Assembly: GCF_900106745.1 (NCBI RefSeq)
Contig: NZ_FNNV01000001.1
Span: 992,001-1,056,000, forward strand
DNA: 64,000 nucleotides
Direction: 5' to 3'
Source: Paenibacillus sp. CF384
GTDB taxonomy: Bacteria > Bacillota > Bacilli > Paenibacillales > Paenibacillaceae
Below are positions 34,624 to 43,403 of the stretch, piece after piece (the first letter of the stretch is position 1; each line of letters begins with the position of its first letter). The position numbers and the translations under genes were made by a program. Below the pieces are notes generated by a model. The model was not told where the DNA came from and did not search any database. It saw nothing but the letters and a program-made list of their open reading frames with translations.

Positions 34624-35541
34624 TTATTTGAAACGTTCGCGTGGAAACGGAATCCTGTTCGGCTGCTGCCTGTACTTGCGCCAGCCGGCCAGGGCCAGAA
34701 TGGCCATGACGAATGCGGCAATAAACATTTCCGCGATTTGGGCGCGGCCATTGCGAAGACTGCCAACGGTCGTTCCCGGCGGAATCACTTCCGCGATTGC
34801 GGCTTCCCCGTCCGCGCGCTTAAATACCTGATTTGCAGCATGCTCCAGCCCACTCAGCGCAATTAGCACCGCTTCCGGACTCGCCGTTCCACCATCGACC
34901 CCTACTAGCACCTGCTCCGCATACATCATCTGTTCCTTCAATTGCCGCAAGCTCTCTTCATCGCGCTGCATCAAGGCAGCAACCTCGAAGCGTTCCACAT
35001 GCTCCTTGTAAATGCCGAGCGTCACTGAAGCTGCTTCCGCACGTCCCTCTGACTGCATTTGCCAAGCCGTTCGAATCCGTTGTTCATCTTCTCGCAATAC
35101 ACCTTCATATTGAAGCCACAGCGGCACCTTCGGCCTGTTTAACGCATCTCCGGCCAGCTTAAGTCTTGCCGCTTGCGTATACCATAACCTGCTTGCTTGC
35201 TTCTGTAAGAGCGCATCCTTGGCTAGAGCCATACTTTCGTCAAAAGCAGCCCAGCCTGCAGCCGTACCGCTTTCCCGTACGGCCTTGGCCGCCGAAATCG
35301 TTTCAAGCCGCTGCAGCAGCGTATACACCAGCTGGCGGTTCGACCCATATGCAGCCGTATAAATTTGGTCAGACAATGCGCTTAACTGCGCAATCGCATT
35401 AGGCTTTTGGTCGGAATCAGGCTCCAATGTCGATGCAGGCTTGGCCAAATTTCCGGCAGCATAAGTGGACAGATTACAGCCGGAAAGCAGAACGATAATC
35501 ACTACACTGCATAACAGCGCGAAAAACGTTGATGAACGCAT
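34624..35541 (-). CDS. ypjB: Sporulation protein YpjB
   Basis: 305 residues. A signal peptide with a lipobox-like LLSGC (residues 18-22) suggests a lipoprotein with a long helical extracytoplasmic domain and a C-terminal membrane span (about 270-287). It resembles the YpjB sporulation family, whose molecular role is unclear. Between ypjA and yitT, as in B. subtilis. Confidence 0.8.
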   Translation of the reverse strand: MRSSTFFALLCSVVIIVLLSGCNLSTYAAGNLAKPASTLEPDSDQKPNAIAQLSALSDQIYTAAYGSNRQLVYTLLQRLETISAAKAVRESGTAAGWAAFDESMALAKDALLQKQASRLWYTQAARLKLAGDALNRPKVPLWLQYEGVLREDEQRIRTAWQMQSEGRAEAASVTLGIYKEHVERFEVAALMQRDEESLRQLKEQMMYAEQVLVGVDGGTASPEAVLIALSGLEHAANQVFKRADGEAAIAEVIPPGTTVGSLRNGRAQIAEMFIAAFVMAILALAGWRKYRQQPNRIPFPRERFK

Positions 35542-35585
35542 GCTCTCATCCCCCCCACTATCAACGTATGGGGGGATGTCCCAAC

Positions 35586-36224
35586 TTAGACCTTACGAAA
35601 TGAGATAAAAAGCCAAGTCGCCAGCACGCTTACGACGGATAGTCCCATGGTAAAGGACTGTATCGCCGGCAAATCATTCTCCAGCACATCCGGCAGCCAC
35701 GGATAGATGAAGCAGGTGTAATCCATCGTATCATTCAGGAGCAGCCACAATAGCGCCAGAAAAGCAGCAAATCGGCCAAACACCATAAACCGAATATAGA
35801 TCAGCGCTTCGACAGCCATCGCCAAATGGGATACGATCAGCATGTAATGCTGCCATTCCAGCGGATCGCCTTGGGCCGCACCTGCAGCAATCATCGTGAC
35901 AGCCCATATGCCATACTTAATGGAAGTGACGATACCGAGTGCTTCAATTATCGAGCGTAGTCCTATGTAGAAGGGATTCGGCTTTGCCAGCACAGGAAGC
36001 AGGAGAAACAGCAAGGATAACGTAAAAAACAAGCTGGCCGTAGGACTGTCCGGTACGAAAACAACCCGCCACGCCGGATGAAATTGCAGCGTATATTCCA
36101 TCTGCTTCCCGTACCAGATGTAACCGTATACAGTTCCTGCAGCATTCGTTAACACCATCAGCCACAGAAACAGCCGATTCGTCCACAAACCGCGACTCCA
36201 CAAGAATCCCGCAGTTTTCAACAC
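35586..36224 (-). CDS. ypjA: DUF1405 membrane protein (YpjA)
   Basis: 212 residues with five or six predicted membrane spans and a DUF1405 pattern (NAAGTVYGYIWYGKQ, FMVFGRFAAFL, LLNDTMDY). Function unknown. It lies immediately upstream of ypjB and downstream of qcrC, the same neighbourhood as in B. subtilis. The qcr terminator separates it from qcrC. Confidence 0.85.
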   Translation of the reverse strand: MLKTAGFLWSRGLWTNRLFLWLMVLTNAAGTVYGYIWYGKQMEYTLQFHPAWRVVFVPDSPTASLFFTLSLLFLLLPVLAKPNPFYIGLRSIIEALGIVTSIKYGIWAVTMIAAGAAQGDPLEWQHYMLIVSHLAMAVEALIYIRFMVFGRFAAFLALLWLLLNDTMDYTCFIYPWLPDVLENDLPAIQSFTMGLSVVSVLATWLFISFRKV

Positions 36225-36280
36225 CAGAACACTCTCCTCTACCAGGGCAAGGTTACAAACACCGCATTTAGTTGATAAAA

Positions 36281-36309
36281 AAACCTGATCGCAGCGTACG
36301 ATCAGGTTT
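36281..36309 (-). terminator. Terminator of the qcrABC operon
   Basis: An 11-bp stem AAACCTGATCG / CGATCAGGTTT with a 7-nt loop and T-rich tail on the minus strand lies 15 bp after the qcrC stop. Confidence 0.88.
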
Positions 36310-36323
36310 AGTTTGTGCTATGT

Positions 36324-37211
36324 TTATTCAGCTTTTGCTTTTTGCTTCGCCAGCCAAGTTGTCAGTTGATCGATTTCTTCAGCTGTCAGCTTGTCTTTGA
36401 ATGAAGGCATGTTGTTTTTACCGTTCGTTACGATATCAACAAGCTCTTCCTTGCTGAATTCATCACCGATACCATGGAAAGATGGAATTCCTGCGCTTTC
36501 GTTACCTTTCAGGTCCGCACCATGACAAGCTACGCATTGTGCTTTCTTAGTCAGTTCGACAGCTGGGTCGTCTTTATCCACGATCGGAACTTCAACAGCC
36601 GCTGCTTCTCCGCCGCCGCCGCCGGATTCTGCGGCTTTCTCTGCGGCTTCACGCGCTTTCTCTTCACGTACGATATGCTCAGGAATCGTGTTCGTCAGCT
36701 TCAGCTCGTGCTGGTAGTGATCCCACGATTGCTTCGTAAGGTAGAAGACGGAGATAAGCGACATGAACATCAGGATCGAAGTAATCGGACGTCTGTAGAA
36801 ACGACGCTCTTTCCCTGTATCCAAGAATGGAGCAAGCATCAGCGCACCGAATGCGATACCCGGAACGCCTACTGTACCTAGGACGACATAGTCCTTCGAT
36901 ACGTATTGCAATTTAAGGAATTGATACAGGAACAGGAAGTACCAGTCCGGCATCGGAATAAAAGCTGCATTCGTAGGATCCGCCGGATAACCGAGCGGAG
37001 CTGCCTCTGAAATCGTCAGAACAAGGAATCCAACGAGTACGACAACACCAACCATCCACTCCTTAAGCAGGAAGTTCGGAATAAATGCTTCCGATTTGCC
37101 TGGATAAGCGGAATAGTCAGGTGGTGTAATCGGTCCAGTTACCGCTTTTTTACGAACCCGCGAGTCACCAACGAAGACAACTTTTTCGTTTGATTTGTGG
37201 CCGTGTGCCAT
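36324..37211 (-). CDS. qcrC: Menaquinol:cytochrome c reductase, cytochrome b/c subunit
   Basis: 295 residues from ATG at 37211, which has GGAGGCATTTTGCGA upstream. The N-terminal part carries cytochrome b subunit IV-like spans (ADPTNAAFIPMPDWYFLFLYQFLKL), then an Ala/Glu/Gly-rich linker and a C-terminal class I cytochrome c domain with CVACHG as haem motif (near residue 231) and axial Met in NNMPSF. It passes electrons to cytochrome c or the terminal oxidase. The third gene of the bc complex operon. Confidence 0.93.
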   Translation of the reverse strand: MAHGHKSNEKVVFVGDSRVRKKAVTGPITPPDYSAYPGKSEAFIPNFLLKEWMVGVVVLVGFLVLTISEAAPLGYPADPTNAAFIPMPDWYFLFLYQFLKLQYVSKDYVVLGTVGVPGIAFGALMLAPFLDTGKERRFYRRPITSILMFMSLISVFYLTKQSWDHYQHELKLTNTIPEHIVREEKAREAAEKAAESGGGGGEAAAVEVPIVDKDDPAVELTKKAQCVACHGADLKGNESAGIPSFHGIGDEFSKEELVDIVTNGKNNMPSFKDKLTAEEIDQLTTWLAKQKAKAE

Positions 37212-37233
37212 TCGCAAAATGCCTCCTTTCGGC

Positions 37234-37905
37234 TTATAGTGGTCCCGAAATACCTTGCTTCCGGATCATAAAGAAGTGTGCCGCAAGAAGCGCAAGCAAT
37301 GCGCCTGGCAAGAAGAAGACGTGGATAGCGAAGAAGCGCGTCAGCGTTTCAGCGCCTACGATCTCGCCGCCTTGCATCAGTTCTTTGATATATGTACCGA
37401 TATACGGTACGGATTCTGCGATTTGAATACCAACCTTCGTCGCGAAGTAGGCTTTGTTATCCCAAGGAAGCAGGTAGCCTGTGAATCCAAGGCCCAGCAT
37501 GATGAAGAAAATCAACATCCCGACAACCCAGTTCATTTCGCGAGGCGCCTTGTATGAACCTGTGAAGAATACGCGAAGCGTATGTAGGAACATCATGACG
37601 ATAACGAGGGATGCACCCCAGTGATGCATACCGCGGACGATACCGCCGAATGCAACCTTGTGCTGGAGATAGTCAACGCTCTTATAAGCATTGATAATAT
37701 CCGGTACGAAGTACATCGTCAGGAACATACCCGACAAAATTTGAATGACTGTGATGAAAAACGTCAATCCGCCAAAGCAGTACACGAATGCGGAGAAATG
37801 ATGAGCAGGGTTAACGTGCTCCGGAACTTCATGGTCCGCAACGTCCCTCCACATCGGCGTAATATCAAGACGTTCGTCAATCCAGTTGTATACACCTTTT
37901 AACAT
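37234..37905 (-). CDS. qcrB: Menaquinol:cytochrome c reductase, cytochrome b subunit
   Basis: 223 residues, cytochrome b6 type, with four spans. Haem-ligand histidines are in HHFSAFVYCFGG-type and RGMHHWGASLVIVMMFLHTLRV segments (His pairs across two helices), and the C-terminal helix ends with FAIHVFFLPGALLALLAAHFFM. Menaquinol oxidation site subunit. It lies 22 bp upstream of qcrC. Confidence 0.94.
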   Translation of the reverse strand: MLKGVYNWIDERLDITPMWRDVADHEVPEHVNPAHHFSAFVYCFGGLTFFITVIQILSGMFLTMYFVPDIINAYKSVDYLQHKVAFGGIVRGMHHWGASLVIVMMFLHTLRVFFTGSYKAPREMNWVVGMLIFFIMLGLGFTGYLLPWDNKAYFATKVGIQIAESVPYIGTYIKELMQGGEIVGAETLTRFFAIHVFFLPGALLALLAAHFFMIRKQGISGPL

Positions 37906-37921
37906 CTGAGCTTACGCCTCC

Positions 37922-38452
37922 TTATACCCGTGTATTTGCTTTAATTGGTCCAAGATATACCCAGTCATTCTCGATCTTGAGGTCATACTCATCGAGAGGC
38001 TTAGGTGCTACAATCAAGTTCTTACCGTCCTTGGTGTAGTGGGCGTTATGACACGGACAAACATACTCGTTGTTTTTCTCCGTGTTCCACGCGATTGTGC
38101 ATCCCAAATGCTTACACACTGGGGAAAGCGCGAATGCTTTACCTTGATCGTCATTCGAAATCCAAGCCGTTAATTCCGGATCGCTGACGTACCAGCCGTC
38201 AACCTGATGAATTTTAAATTTAAATTCCTGAGGTTCGTTCGTAAGCTTGTTCGCTTCGACAACTTTAATCCAGGTACCGCCGGATTTTTTCTTCAAAATC
38301 GGGTCAACCGCAAAACGTATCATCGGAAGTGACATGCCTGCAGCCATGAATGCGCCTGCGCCTCCAAGCGTATACGACAAAAATTGACGTCGTGACATTC
38401 CGCTCCGTTTCAACGGGCGATGCGAGTTTTCGTGTTGTTCATGGTTACTCAT
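37922..38452 (-). CDS. qcrA: Rieske iron-sulfur subunit of menaquinol:cytochrome c reductase
   Basis: 176 residues from ATG at 38452, with GGGGGTAG upstream; an upstream in-frame start lacks it. A twin-arginine type SRRQFLSYTLGG lies at about 20-31, followed by the anchor helix. The [2Fe-2S] ligands are in CKHLGC and CPCHNAHY, which differs slightly from the commoner CPCHGSxY. It takes electrons from menaquinol. It heads the operon, with a sigma-A promoter at 38535-38563. Confidence 0.93.
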   Translation of the reverse strand: MSNHEQHENSHRPLKRSGMSRRQFLSYTLGGAGAFMAAGMSLPMIRFAVDPILKKKSGGTWIKVVEANKLTNEPQEFKFKIHQVDGWYVSDPELTAWISNDDQGKAFALSPVCKHLGCTIAWNTEKNNEYVCPCHNAHYTKDGKNLIVAPKPLDEYDLKIENDWVYLGPIKANTRV

Positions 38453-38534
38453 CTTCTGTTCTACCCCCTTTGCTGAGCCATATCTTGTGTTCTGCCGGAG
38501 AAGGCAAAACATATGATGAACTAGGACATTACCT

Positions 38535-38563
38535 ATAATAGCCTAGGTGATTTGGAGCGTCAA
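38535..38563 (-). promoter_or_regulatory. Sigma-A promoter of qcrABC
   Basis: On the minus strand TTGACG, 17 bases, then TATTAT. It lies 83 bp upstream of the qcrA start codon. Confidence 0.8.
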
Positions 38564-38706
38564 GAATATGGCGGGCAATTTGCTGTTCGGATCAAAAACG
38601 CTTCTAAGATTTGTTATCATTTTGTCACAATTGACCTTGTCTGGGATTTGTTTTTCCCCAAGAGCTGTCACCTTATGCAATCGGATACCCTAGCAGCATA
38701 AGATTA

Positions 38707-39129
38707 CTACGCTCTTCCCAGCCAAAGCTTCCGAACAGCGTCACTAACCTCGGCTGCGCTTGGTAAATGCCCGCTTTCGACAGGCTGTACGATCAGGTCC
38801 GCACCGCTTTCGACACCTTCGGTTGCGACATAAAACGCAGTGACAACGATGACATGCTTAAAGCCGATTCCACGTAAATGGTCACAAATTCCTTTAAGCT
38901 GAGCTATGAATGCCGGTTCCCATTCGCCATACTGACAAGCTGGGTATGTAACAATCCTTCCTTTGAACGGATTCTCGATCAAATCTAGCACATCCCGAAG
39001 CCGTTCCAGTGCAGCGGTTGCTTCATGAGGCATTTCGCCTCCCGTTAGTCCGGTAACCGGCAGCACTGCCGTGTCCAGATAAGGCTGCAGTTCCGCCCAT
39101 TGCTCAGCGCTTAGTTCGCTGAATTTCAT
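38707..39129 (-). CDS. ypiF: DUF2487 family protein (YpiF)
   Basis: About 140 residues, soluble. MKFSELSAEQWAELQPYLDT at the start, then GRIVTYPACQYGEW and GFKHVIVVTAFY. DUF2487 in B. subtilis is upstream of qcrA, where this copy also lies. Function unknown. The start could also be four codons further upstream (ATG at 39141); neither has an ideal ribosome binding site. Confidence 0.75.
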   Translation of the reverse strand: MKFSELSAEQWAELQPYLDTAVLPVTGLTGGEMPHEATAALERLRDVLDLIENPFKGRIVTYPACQYGEWEPAFIAQLKGICDHLRGIGFKHVIVVTAFYVATEGVESGADLIVQPVESGHLPSAAEVSDAVRKLWLGRA

Positions 39130-39216
39130 CCCTCTCACCATTCCTTCTTCATATAAGCATGCGTCAAACGTACTTAGGGTATTCTAGCATCTCAGCTAGC
39201 ATAGTTCCACAAAAAA

Positions 39217-39258
39217 AAGCCCGCAAGCCGCTTGTCGGATGACTCCGAAGCGGAATGC
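39217..39258 (-). terminator. Probable terminator after the IDEAL-domain gene
   Basis: A branched GC-rich hairpin (CGCTT/AAGCG with TCGGA/TCCG inner pairing) is followed by eight T residues on the minus strand, about 35 bp after the gene's stop codon. Confidence 0.6.
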
Positions 39259-39292
39259 AGACTTGGCTGTAGGCAGCATGAACACTGCTGGC

Positions 39293-39475
39293 TTATGCGT
39301 ATAAAGATTTCAGCTCGTCAGTCAGGCGACGGAATTTATCCTTGTCGCCGGAGGCAAGCGCCTGATCAATAGCTTGATAAAGCTTATCCCTACGGAATTT
39401 GAGTACAGCTTCATCAAGTAACATTTCTGCAGCAAGCCCGAGCATCACTTCGTACGATACTTTCATTTTGTCCAT
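39293..39475 (-). CDS. IDEAL-domain protein
   Basis: 60 residues from ATG at 39475, with GGAGGTGTATCCT upstream. The C-terminus VLKFRRDKLYQAIDQALASG and DKFRRLTDELKSL fits the IDEAL domain. In B. subtilis ypiB this domain is the C-terminal tail of a larger UPF0302 protein; here only the IDEAL part stands as a small protein. It may act as a small adaptor. The 293-bp gap upstream holds no gene I trust. Confidence 0.75.
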   Translation of the reverse strand: MDKMKVSYEVMLGLAAEMLLDEAVLKFRRDKLYQAIDQALASGDKDKFRRLTDELKSLYA

Positions 39476-39768
39476 AGGATACACCTCCAACACCACGTTT
39501 AAGAGATCCTATATTCCTTTCCTTAAATAAGCCGCTCTCCATCGTCTTTTGTTGATCAAGGCCGATCGTCTTTCTTGTCTGAAGTTGTGACGATTCCCGC
39601 AGGCGAATAAGTGAAAGCGTATAGGTGGGTTCCATCTGTGTAAACCCCATCATTGAGCGAACCGGCTCTACTAAATCATATTCATCACAATGAACTCCGC
39701 TAAGGACGATGGCCCTCTTAGGGCTACGAATGTGCTCTTGCCTACCGTTTTACCGGACATTTGCCTGA

Positions 39769-41043
39769 TTAACGGTTCAGAACAATCGCTTCATCGTCGA
39801 TACTTTGACCCGCTACGATTGTCCTGCCTAGCGGAGTCATCCGGATCACTTGTCCAAACTCAGCATGCTCCCCGATTCTCAGCAAGCCCAGATGCATCAT
39901 CATGCTGATTAGCCGTTGTTCGATAATCGTTTCGGGCTGATCATAATAGAAAGGTTTGATATAGGGGGTCAGCGTACTCATGATGGTCTGGGCTTTGACC
40001 CACCGGCTCCCGAGCTTATCGATCCAGTGTACAATTGCCCGTATATTAGGAATTGGACCTTTGTACAGTCTGAGCCAGAATTGATAGAGCTTGTCCGCCG
40101 GCTCCGGCGTTTTCAACACTTGTCTGTCTCTGCCTGCCGGGGTTAGCACAAGCATCGATTCGGTTTCAATAATCCAGCCTTTATAGTAGCAATAGTCGTA
40201 CAGGAGAGACAGTCGACTCGGATATTCCTTGATTCTTCTCCCGTAGCCAAAGCGCCATTCCCCTTTACCAGGAAGCTGCTCCTTCACGCCAAAGAGCTCA
40301 AGAAGCTGCAGAATATTCCGCTTATACATGTTTCCTTCAGAAGTCAGGGAGATTTCATTCAAGTGTATATAGGTCAGAAGCTGTGAAACATCGTCCCCCA
40401 TTAACATTTGCTCATCCCGGTATGCGTGAGGCTCTTCGTCTGTATAAGTAACTTGAGAGACGAGCCTGCGTTCCATCGTTTCTTTAAACCGTTCCTTCAA
40501 ATCACTCGGAACCTGGAATAAATAACGGTCCGCTCCGGCGTATCCGTTGAACAACCATCCGTATTGCTTAAATCTCGAAATCGTATCTCTTGGCCCGGCT
40601 TCAGGCTGTTGTTTCTCTTTGGCTGCTTTGGTCTTACTGGTTGGCTTCGGCTTTGCATTTGCATTGGTATTAGCTTTGGCTTTGGTAGTACGGCTTCTCT
40701 TAGACTCGACCACCGTTTCTGGTGTGGTAGCCACCTGGCCAACTCCGGTTTCTATCTGCGTATCCGCTTCCGGACTGCTGAATTTGCTTTGCTGCACACG
40801 TGCAATTAGCTCCTCCAGACTGAAAGCATCTCTAGCATCAAACAAGAGAGAATTGATAAATCGGAGATCCTCTAGCTTCATAGCTCCAATTTGTGCTTCA
40901 AATACATCCCTGCGATTCACCGTGGACAAAATAGACTGAATCAAATCATTCTTCGAGTTTCCATTGCACTCACATTGATAGGTTGTCGCAATCCGGCTCA
41001 GCTGACCAATATCCGCGTAGCTAAGCATGTCCGCTAAATTCAT
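39769..41043 (-). CDS. Winged-helix protein of unknown function
   Basis: 424 residues. The N-terminus (1-90) begins LADMLSYADIGQLSRIATTYQ and contains a SAP-like NDLIQSIL. A low-complexity Lys/Ala/Asn/Pro/Thr linker follows (about 120-150). The rest (about 160-420) looks like tandem winged helices (LLYDYCYYKGWIIETESMLVLTPAGR; LISMMMHLGLLRIGEHAEFGQVIRMTPLGR), as in the accessory domains of XPB-like helicases, but there are no helicase motifs. Probable DNA-binding protein. It is monocistronic, and lies between the IDEAL gene and the phosphatase. Confidence 0.6.
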   Translation of the reverse strand: MNLADMLSYADIGQLSRIATTYQCECNGNSKNDLIQSILSTVNRRDVFEAQIGAMKLEDLRFINSLLFDARDAFSLEELIARVQQSKFSSPEADTQIETGVGQVATTPETVVESKRSRTTKAKANTNANAKPKPTSKTKAAKEKQQPEAGPRDTISRFKQYGWLFNGYAGADRYLFQVPSDLKERFKETMERRLVSQVTYTDEEPHAYRDEQMLMGDDVSQLLTYIHLNEISLTSEGNMYKRNILQLLELFGVKEQLPGKGEWRFGYGRRIKEYPSRLSLLYDYCYYKGWIIETESMLVLTPAGRDRQVLKTPEPADKLYQFWLRLYKGPIPNIRAIVHWIDKLGSRWVKAQTIMSTLTPYIKPFYYDQPETIIEQRLISMMMHLGLLRIGEHAEFGQVIRMTPLGRTIVAGQSIDDEAIVLNR

Positions 41044-41131
41044 CTACCAAACCTCCGTTCCCGGCCCCGCTTGCAGGTTTACTACCATTATGGGAACATT
41101 GGCGAAATTTATAACCTCCGGACATAAAAAA

Positions 41132-41164
41132 AGCCACCGACCTCGTCATTCGTGGTCGGTGGCT
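41132..41164 (-). terminator. Terminator after histidine phosphatase gene
   Basis: An 11-bp stem AGCCACCGACC / GGTCGGTGGCT with an 11-nt loop; seven T residues follow on the minus strand, and T-rich sequence follows on the plus strand too. Confidence 0.88.
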
Positions 41165-41189
41165 GTCTTTTCATTATATGTCGTTGTCG

Positions 41190-41783
41190 TCAGCTTTGTT
41201 GAAGCTGCTCGAGGTGAAGCGTGCAATTATGAAGCAGCGGTGTCCATGCTGCTCCTTCCCGCTCCATGATCGAGAACGATAAATTGTGGATCGGTTTGTC
41301 CGTCAGATCGGTGCACATCGCTTGCAGTAGCTGAGCAAGCAAGCTGCCATGCGTCACGACCAGCAAGTTTCTGGCAGGTACTGCGGCTGCAGCTTCCTCC
41401 ACGAAAGCAAGAGATCGTTCTCGAACGGATGCATCGTTCTCTTGTCCGCAGTCGCATCGTTTCCAGTTCGGTCCCCATTTAGCAAGGCGTTCGGATTCTG
41501 TCGTGCCTTCGATCTCTCCGTAGAACCGTTCGCGAAGTCTCGCATCGCCCGCCAACAACGGAATGCCTAAGGTGTCGGCAATGATTCGTGCCGTTTCGAT
41601 GGCACGGGACAGGTCGCTGGACACGACAGCATCCCATTTCATCGGCTCATGCAGCAGCCGGTAAGCCAGCGCTTGTGCTTGCCTGATTCCTTCACTGTTT
41701 AGCGGAATGTCGGTTTGTCCTTGGATTTTGCCAAGTCCATTCCAGTCTGTCTTACCATGGCGTATGAGTCCGATCCGCAACAT
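41190..41783 (-). CDS. Histidine phosphatase superfamily protein
   Basis: 197 residues. RHGKTDWN at residues 8-15 carries the catalytic His, SSDLSRAIETARII follows, then RERFYGEIEGTTESE and the second His in VVTHGSLLAQL. It is a phosphoglycerate mutase-like phosphatase; possible substrates include phosphosugars or cobalamin intermediates, none supported by neighbours. Two short loops (GQENDASVRERS) are charged. Single gene with a strong terminator. Confidence 0.82.
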   Translation of the reverse strand: MLRIGLIRHGKTDWNGLGKIQGQTDIPLNSEGIRQAQALAYRLLHEPMKWDAVVSSDLSRAIETARIIADTLGIPLLAGDARLRERFYGEIEGTTESERLAKWGPNWKRCDCGQENDASVRERSLAFVEEAAAAVPARNLLVVTHGSLLAQLLQAMCTDLTDKPIHNLSFSIMEREGAAWTPLLHNCTLHLEQLQQS

Positions 41784-41830
41784 TCATCCCTCTTTCAATT
41801 AAGAAGTCTTCATCTATGTAGACGTATTCG

Positions 41831-42433
41831 TTAATTCCGCGTACGAGAGAACCAATTGAGGATAAGTAAGGTAATGATAATGCCGAGTAACGATAACGCC
41901 ACATAGTATTGCGGTACAGTCGGCACTATATTCAGCACGATTGGATCGCTGATGCTGGCAACAGGAACATCTGCGTAGAAGTCTGCACTGATGACGGAAC
42001 TATCGCTCGCAACGTTAGCTGTTTCAAGCAATCCTGTCAGTTTGGCTACCTCGACCGAAGAGGAATTTCCGATTCCCTTCAACAAATAGAAAAGTCCGGA
42101 AACGAACATCGCCATACAGCAGGCAATAATAGCCGTCACATTCCTGCGGAATGACTTGGAGAATTGGTAGCTGCGATTAGAAACAGGCATATACCAGGAC
42201 TGTTCCGTATAAATACGGTCCATGACCCCGGTATTCAGATGATCGATCGGGCCGATTTCTTCGGAATGATCAGAGAAGAACTTGATTAGTTGCTCGCTTT
42301 CTTCCCATATACGAAATTCCTCCCTGCAAGTCTCGCAGGTCAGAAGATGTTCGTTGACTGACTTTCGTTCGCTATCATCTTCGGATAAATCCCAATAGAC
42401 GCCAAACGATTGTTGTACTTCGAGGCACTTCAT
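41831..42433 (-). CDS. Anti-sigma factor with zinc-finger (ECF partner)
   Basis: 200 residues. The N-terminal part has the zf-HC2 motif HLLTCETC near residue 28, the usual zinc-anti-sigma signature, followed by a charged cytoplasmic region, one membrane span (about 103-121) and a second hydrophobic segment close to the C-terminus (about 173-195). So the two termini may face the same side. It overlaps the sigma gene by 4 bp, and would hold the sigma factor at the membrane. The signal it senses is not known. Confidence 0.85.
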   Translation of the reverse strand: MKCLEVQQSFGVYWDLSEDDSERKSVNEHLLTCETCREEFRIWEESEQLIKFFSDHSEEIGPIDHLNTGVMDRIYTEQSWYMPVSNRSYQFSKSFRRNVTAIIACCMAMFVSGLFYLLKGIGNSSSVEVAKLTGLLETANVASDSSVISADFYADVPVASISDPIVLNIVPTVPQYYVALSLLGIIITLLILNWFSRTRN

Positions 42434-43026
42434 CGCATTTTCATCCCCTCGTATTCCTCCAGCATTGGCGATTCGCCGAAATACGGTTCAAGCTGTACTT
42501 TAACACTGCTGCGTGCACGAAACAGGAGCGACTTTACTGAGCTTACCGTTTGACCGAGGATATTGGCAATTTCCTGATAATCCAGTTGGTCATACTCTCG
42601 TAAAATAAGGGCTGATCGCTGTTTCTCCGGCAGGCTGTTGATCGCATCCCGAACCATCGACATCCGCTCGCTCTGCAGCAAACGCTGCTCCGGAACGGCT
42701 TCCGGCGGCGCGATAGGGATGTATCCTACTTCGTCAAAGGATACGCTGCCTGCTTTCTGCTTGCGCAATTCGCTAAGTACCGTATTTCGTGCAATGGTGT
42801 ATAACCATGTAGAGAAGGAAGCATCAACTTCCCGGAATGAATGCAGACTACGATACGCCTTGTAGAACGTTTCCGAGCATAAATCCTCAGCCAGCAGTTC
42901 GAGCTTGGCGCTCTTTAACATGTGGTAGATAAAGGCAAGGATTTTACGTTGGTAGCGCCGCATTAATTCGGAGTATAGCTGTATGTTACCATCTTTGATT
43001 TCGCGTATAAGCTGGGAATCCGTCAT
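42430..43026 (-). CDS. ECF-type RNA polymerase sigma factor
   Basis: 198 residues. Sigma-70 region 2 (YSELMRRYQRKILAFIYHML, DLCSETFYKAYRSLHSF, FSTWLYTIARN) and region 4 (LPEKQRSALILREYDQLDY, ANILGQTVSSVKSLLFRARSS). An ECF promoter candidate lies upstream at 43101-43126, suggesting autoregulation. It co-transcribes with the anti-sigma gene. It sits between the phosphatase and tyrA, where B. subtilis has aroE after tyrA. Confidence 0.9.
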   Translation of the reverse strand: MTDSQLIREIKDGNIQLYSELMRRYQRKILAFIYHMLKSAKLELLAEDLCSETFYKAYRSLHSFREVDASFSTWLYTIARNTVLSELRKQKAGSVSFDEVGYIPIAPPEAVPEQRLLQSERMSMVRDAINSLPEKQRSALILREYDQLDYQEIANILGQTVSSVKSLLFRARSSVKVQLEPYFGESPMLEEYEGMKMR

Positions 43027-43065
43027 CGCGGGCGACCCTCCTTGGCCTTAGGAGTGCTCCCGGTT

Positions 43066-43083
43066 CGGTACTATATTGTACCG
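43066..43083. promoter_or_regulatory. Inverted repeat in the sigma-gene leader
   Basis: CGGTAC, 6 bases, GTACCG lies 40 bp upstream of the sigma-factor start. It could be an operator or a small 5' UTR hairpin. Confidence 0.3.
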
Positions 43084-43100
43084 GCACGAGAGTGAAAAGT

Positions 43101-43126
43101 TGCGCGATCATCAAAAAAATGTTTCC
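43101..43126 (-). promoter_or_regulatory. Candidate ECF promoter of the sigma/anti-sigma operon
   Basis: GGAAAC (43121-43126) followed by a T-rich stretch, then CGCA (43101-43104) with 16 bases between. This resembles the sigma-W-type pattern TGAAAC-N16-CGTA with one change in each box. It lies 75 bp upstream of the gene. Confidence 0.5.
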
Positions 43127-43403
43127 TCGCATTATTCATCTAAATTAATTTCGTTATATAAACCGAAAATCCTGCTTATTTCGACATAATGCCTTGACCC
43201 ACTTTTTTACATAATCTACACCGATTGTAACATGGCTTGCTCCATGGTGGGGTAAATTTTTCACAAAGAAACCATTCTCTATAGCTAATTTAATGGGAGT
43301 GTCTATGATAAGGAACTGTAGAACTTCCGTTAGCCCTCTCTTGTAAGTGACGAACCAGCCGCGTTTAATGTTTCATCGAAAATGGGTTTTAGACAAAAAA
43401 AAA

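Noticed and set aside
38612-38640. Rex operator upstream of qcrA
   Set aside because: TTGTGA is present on the minus strand but the spacing and second half differ from TTGTGA-N6-TCACAA.
39414-39653. A minus-strand frame upstream of the IDEAL gene
   Set aside because: No ribosome binding site, overlaps the start of the IDEAL gene out of frame and has no recognised family.
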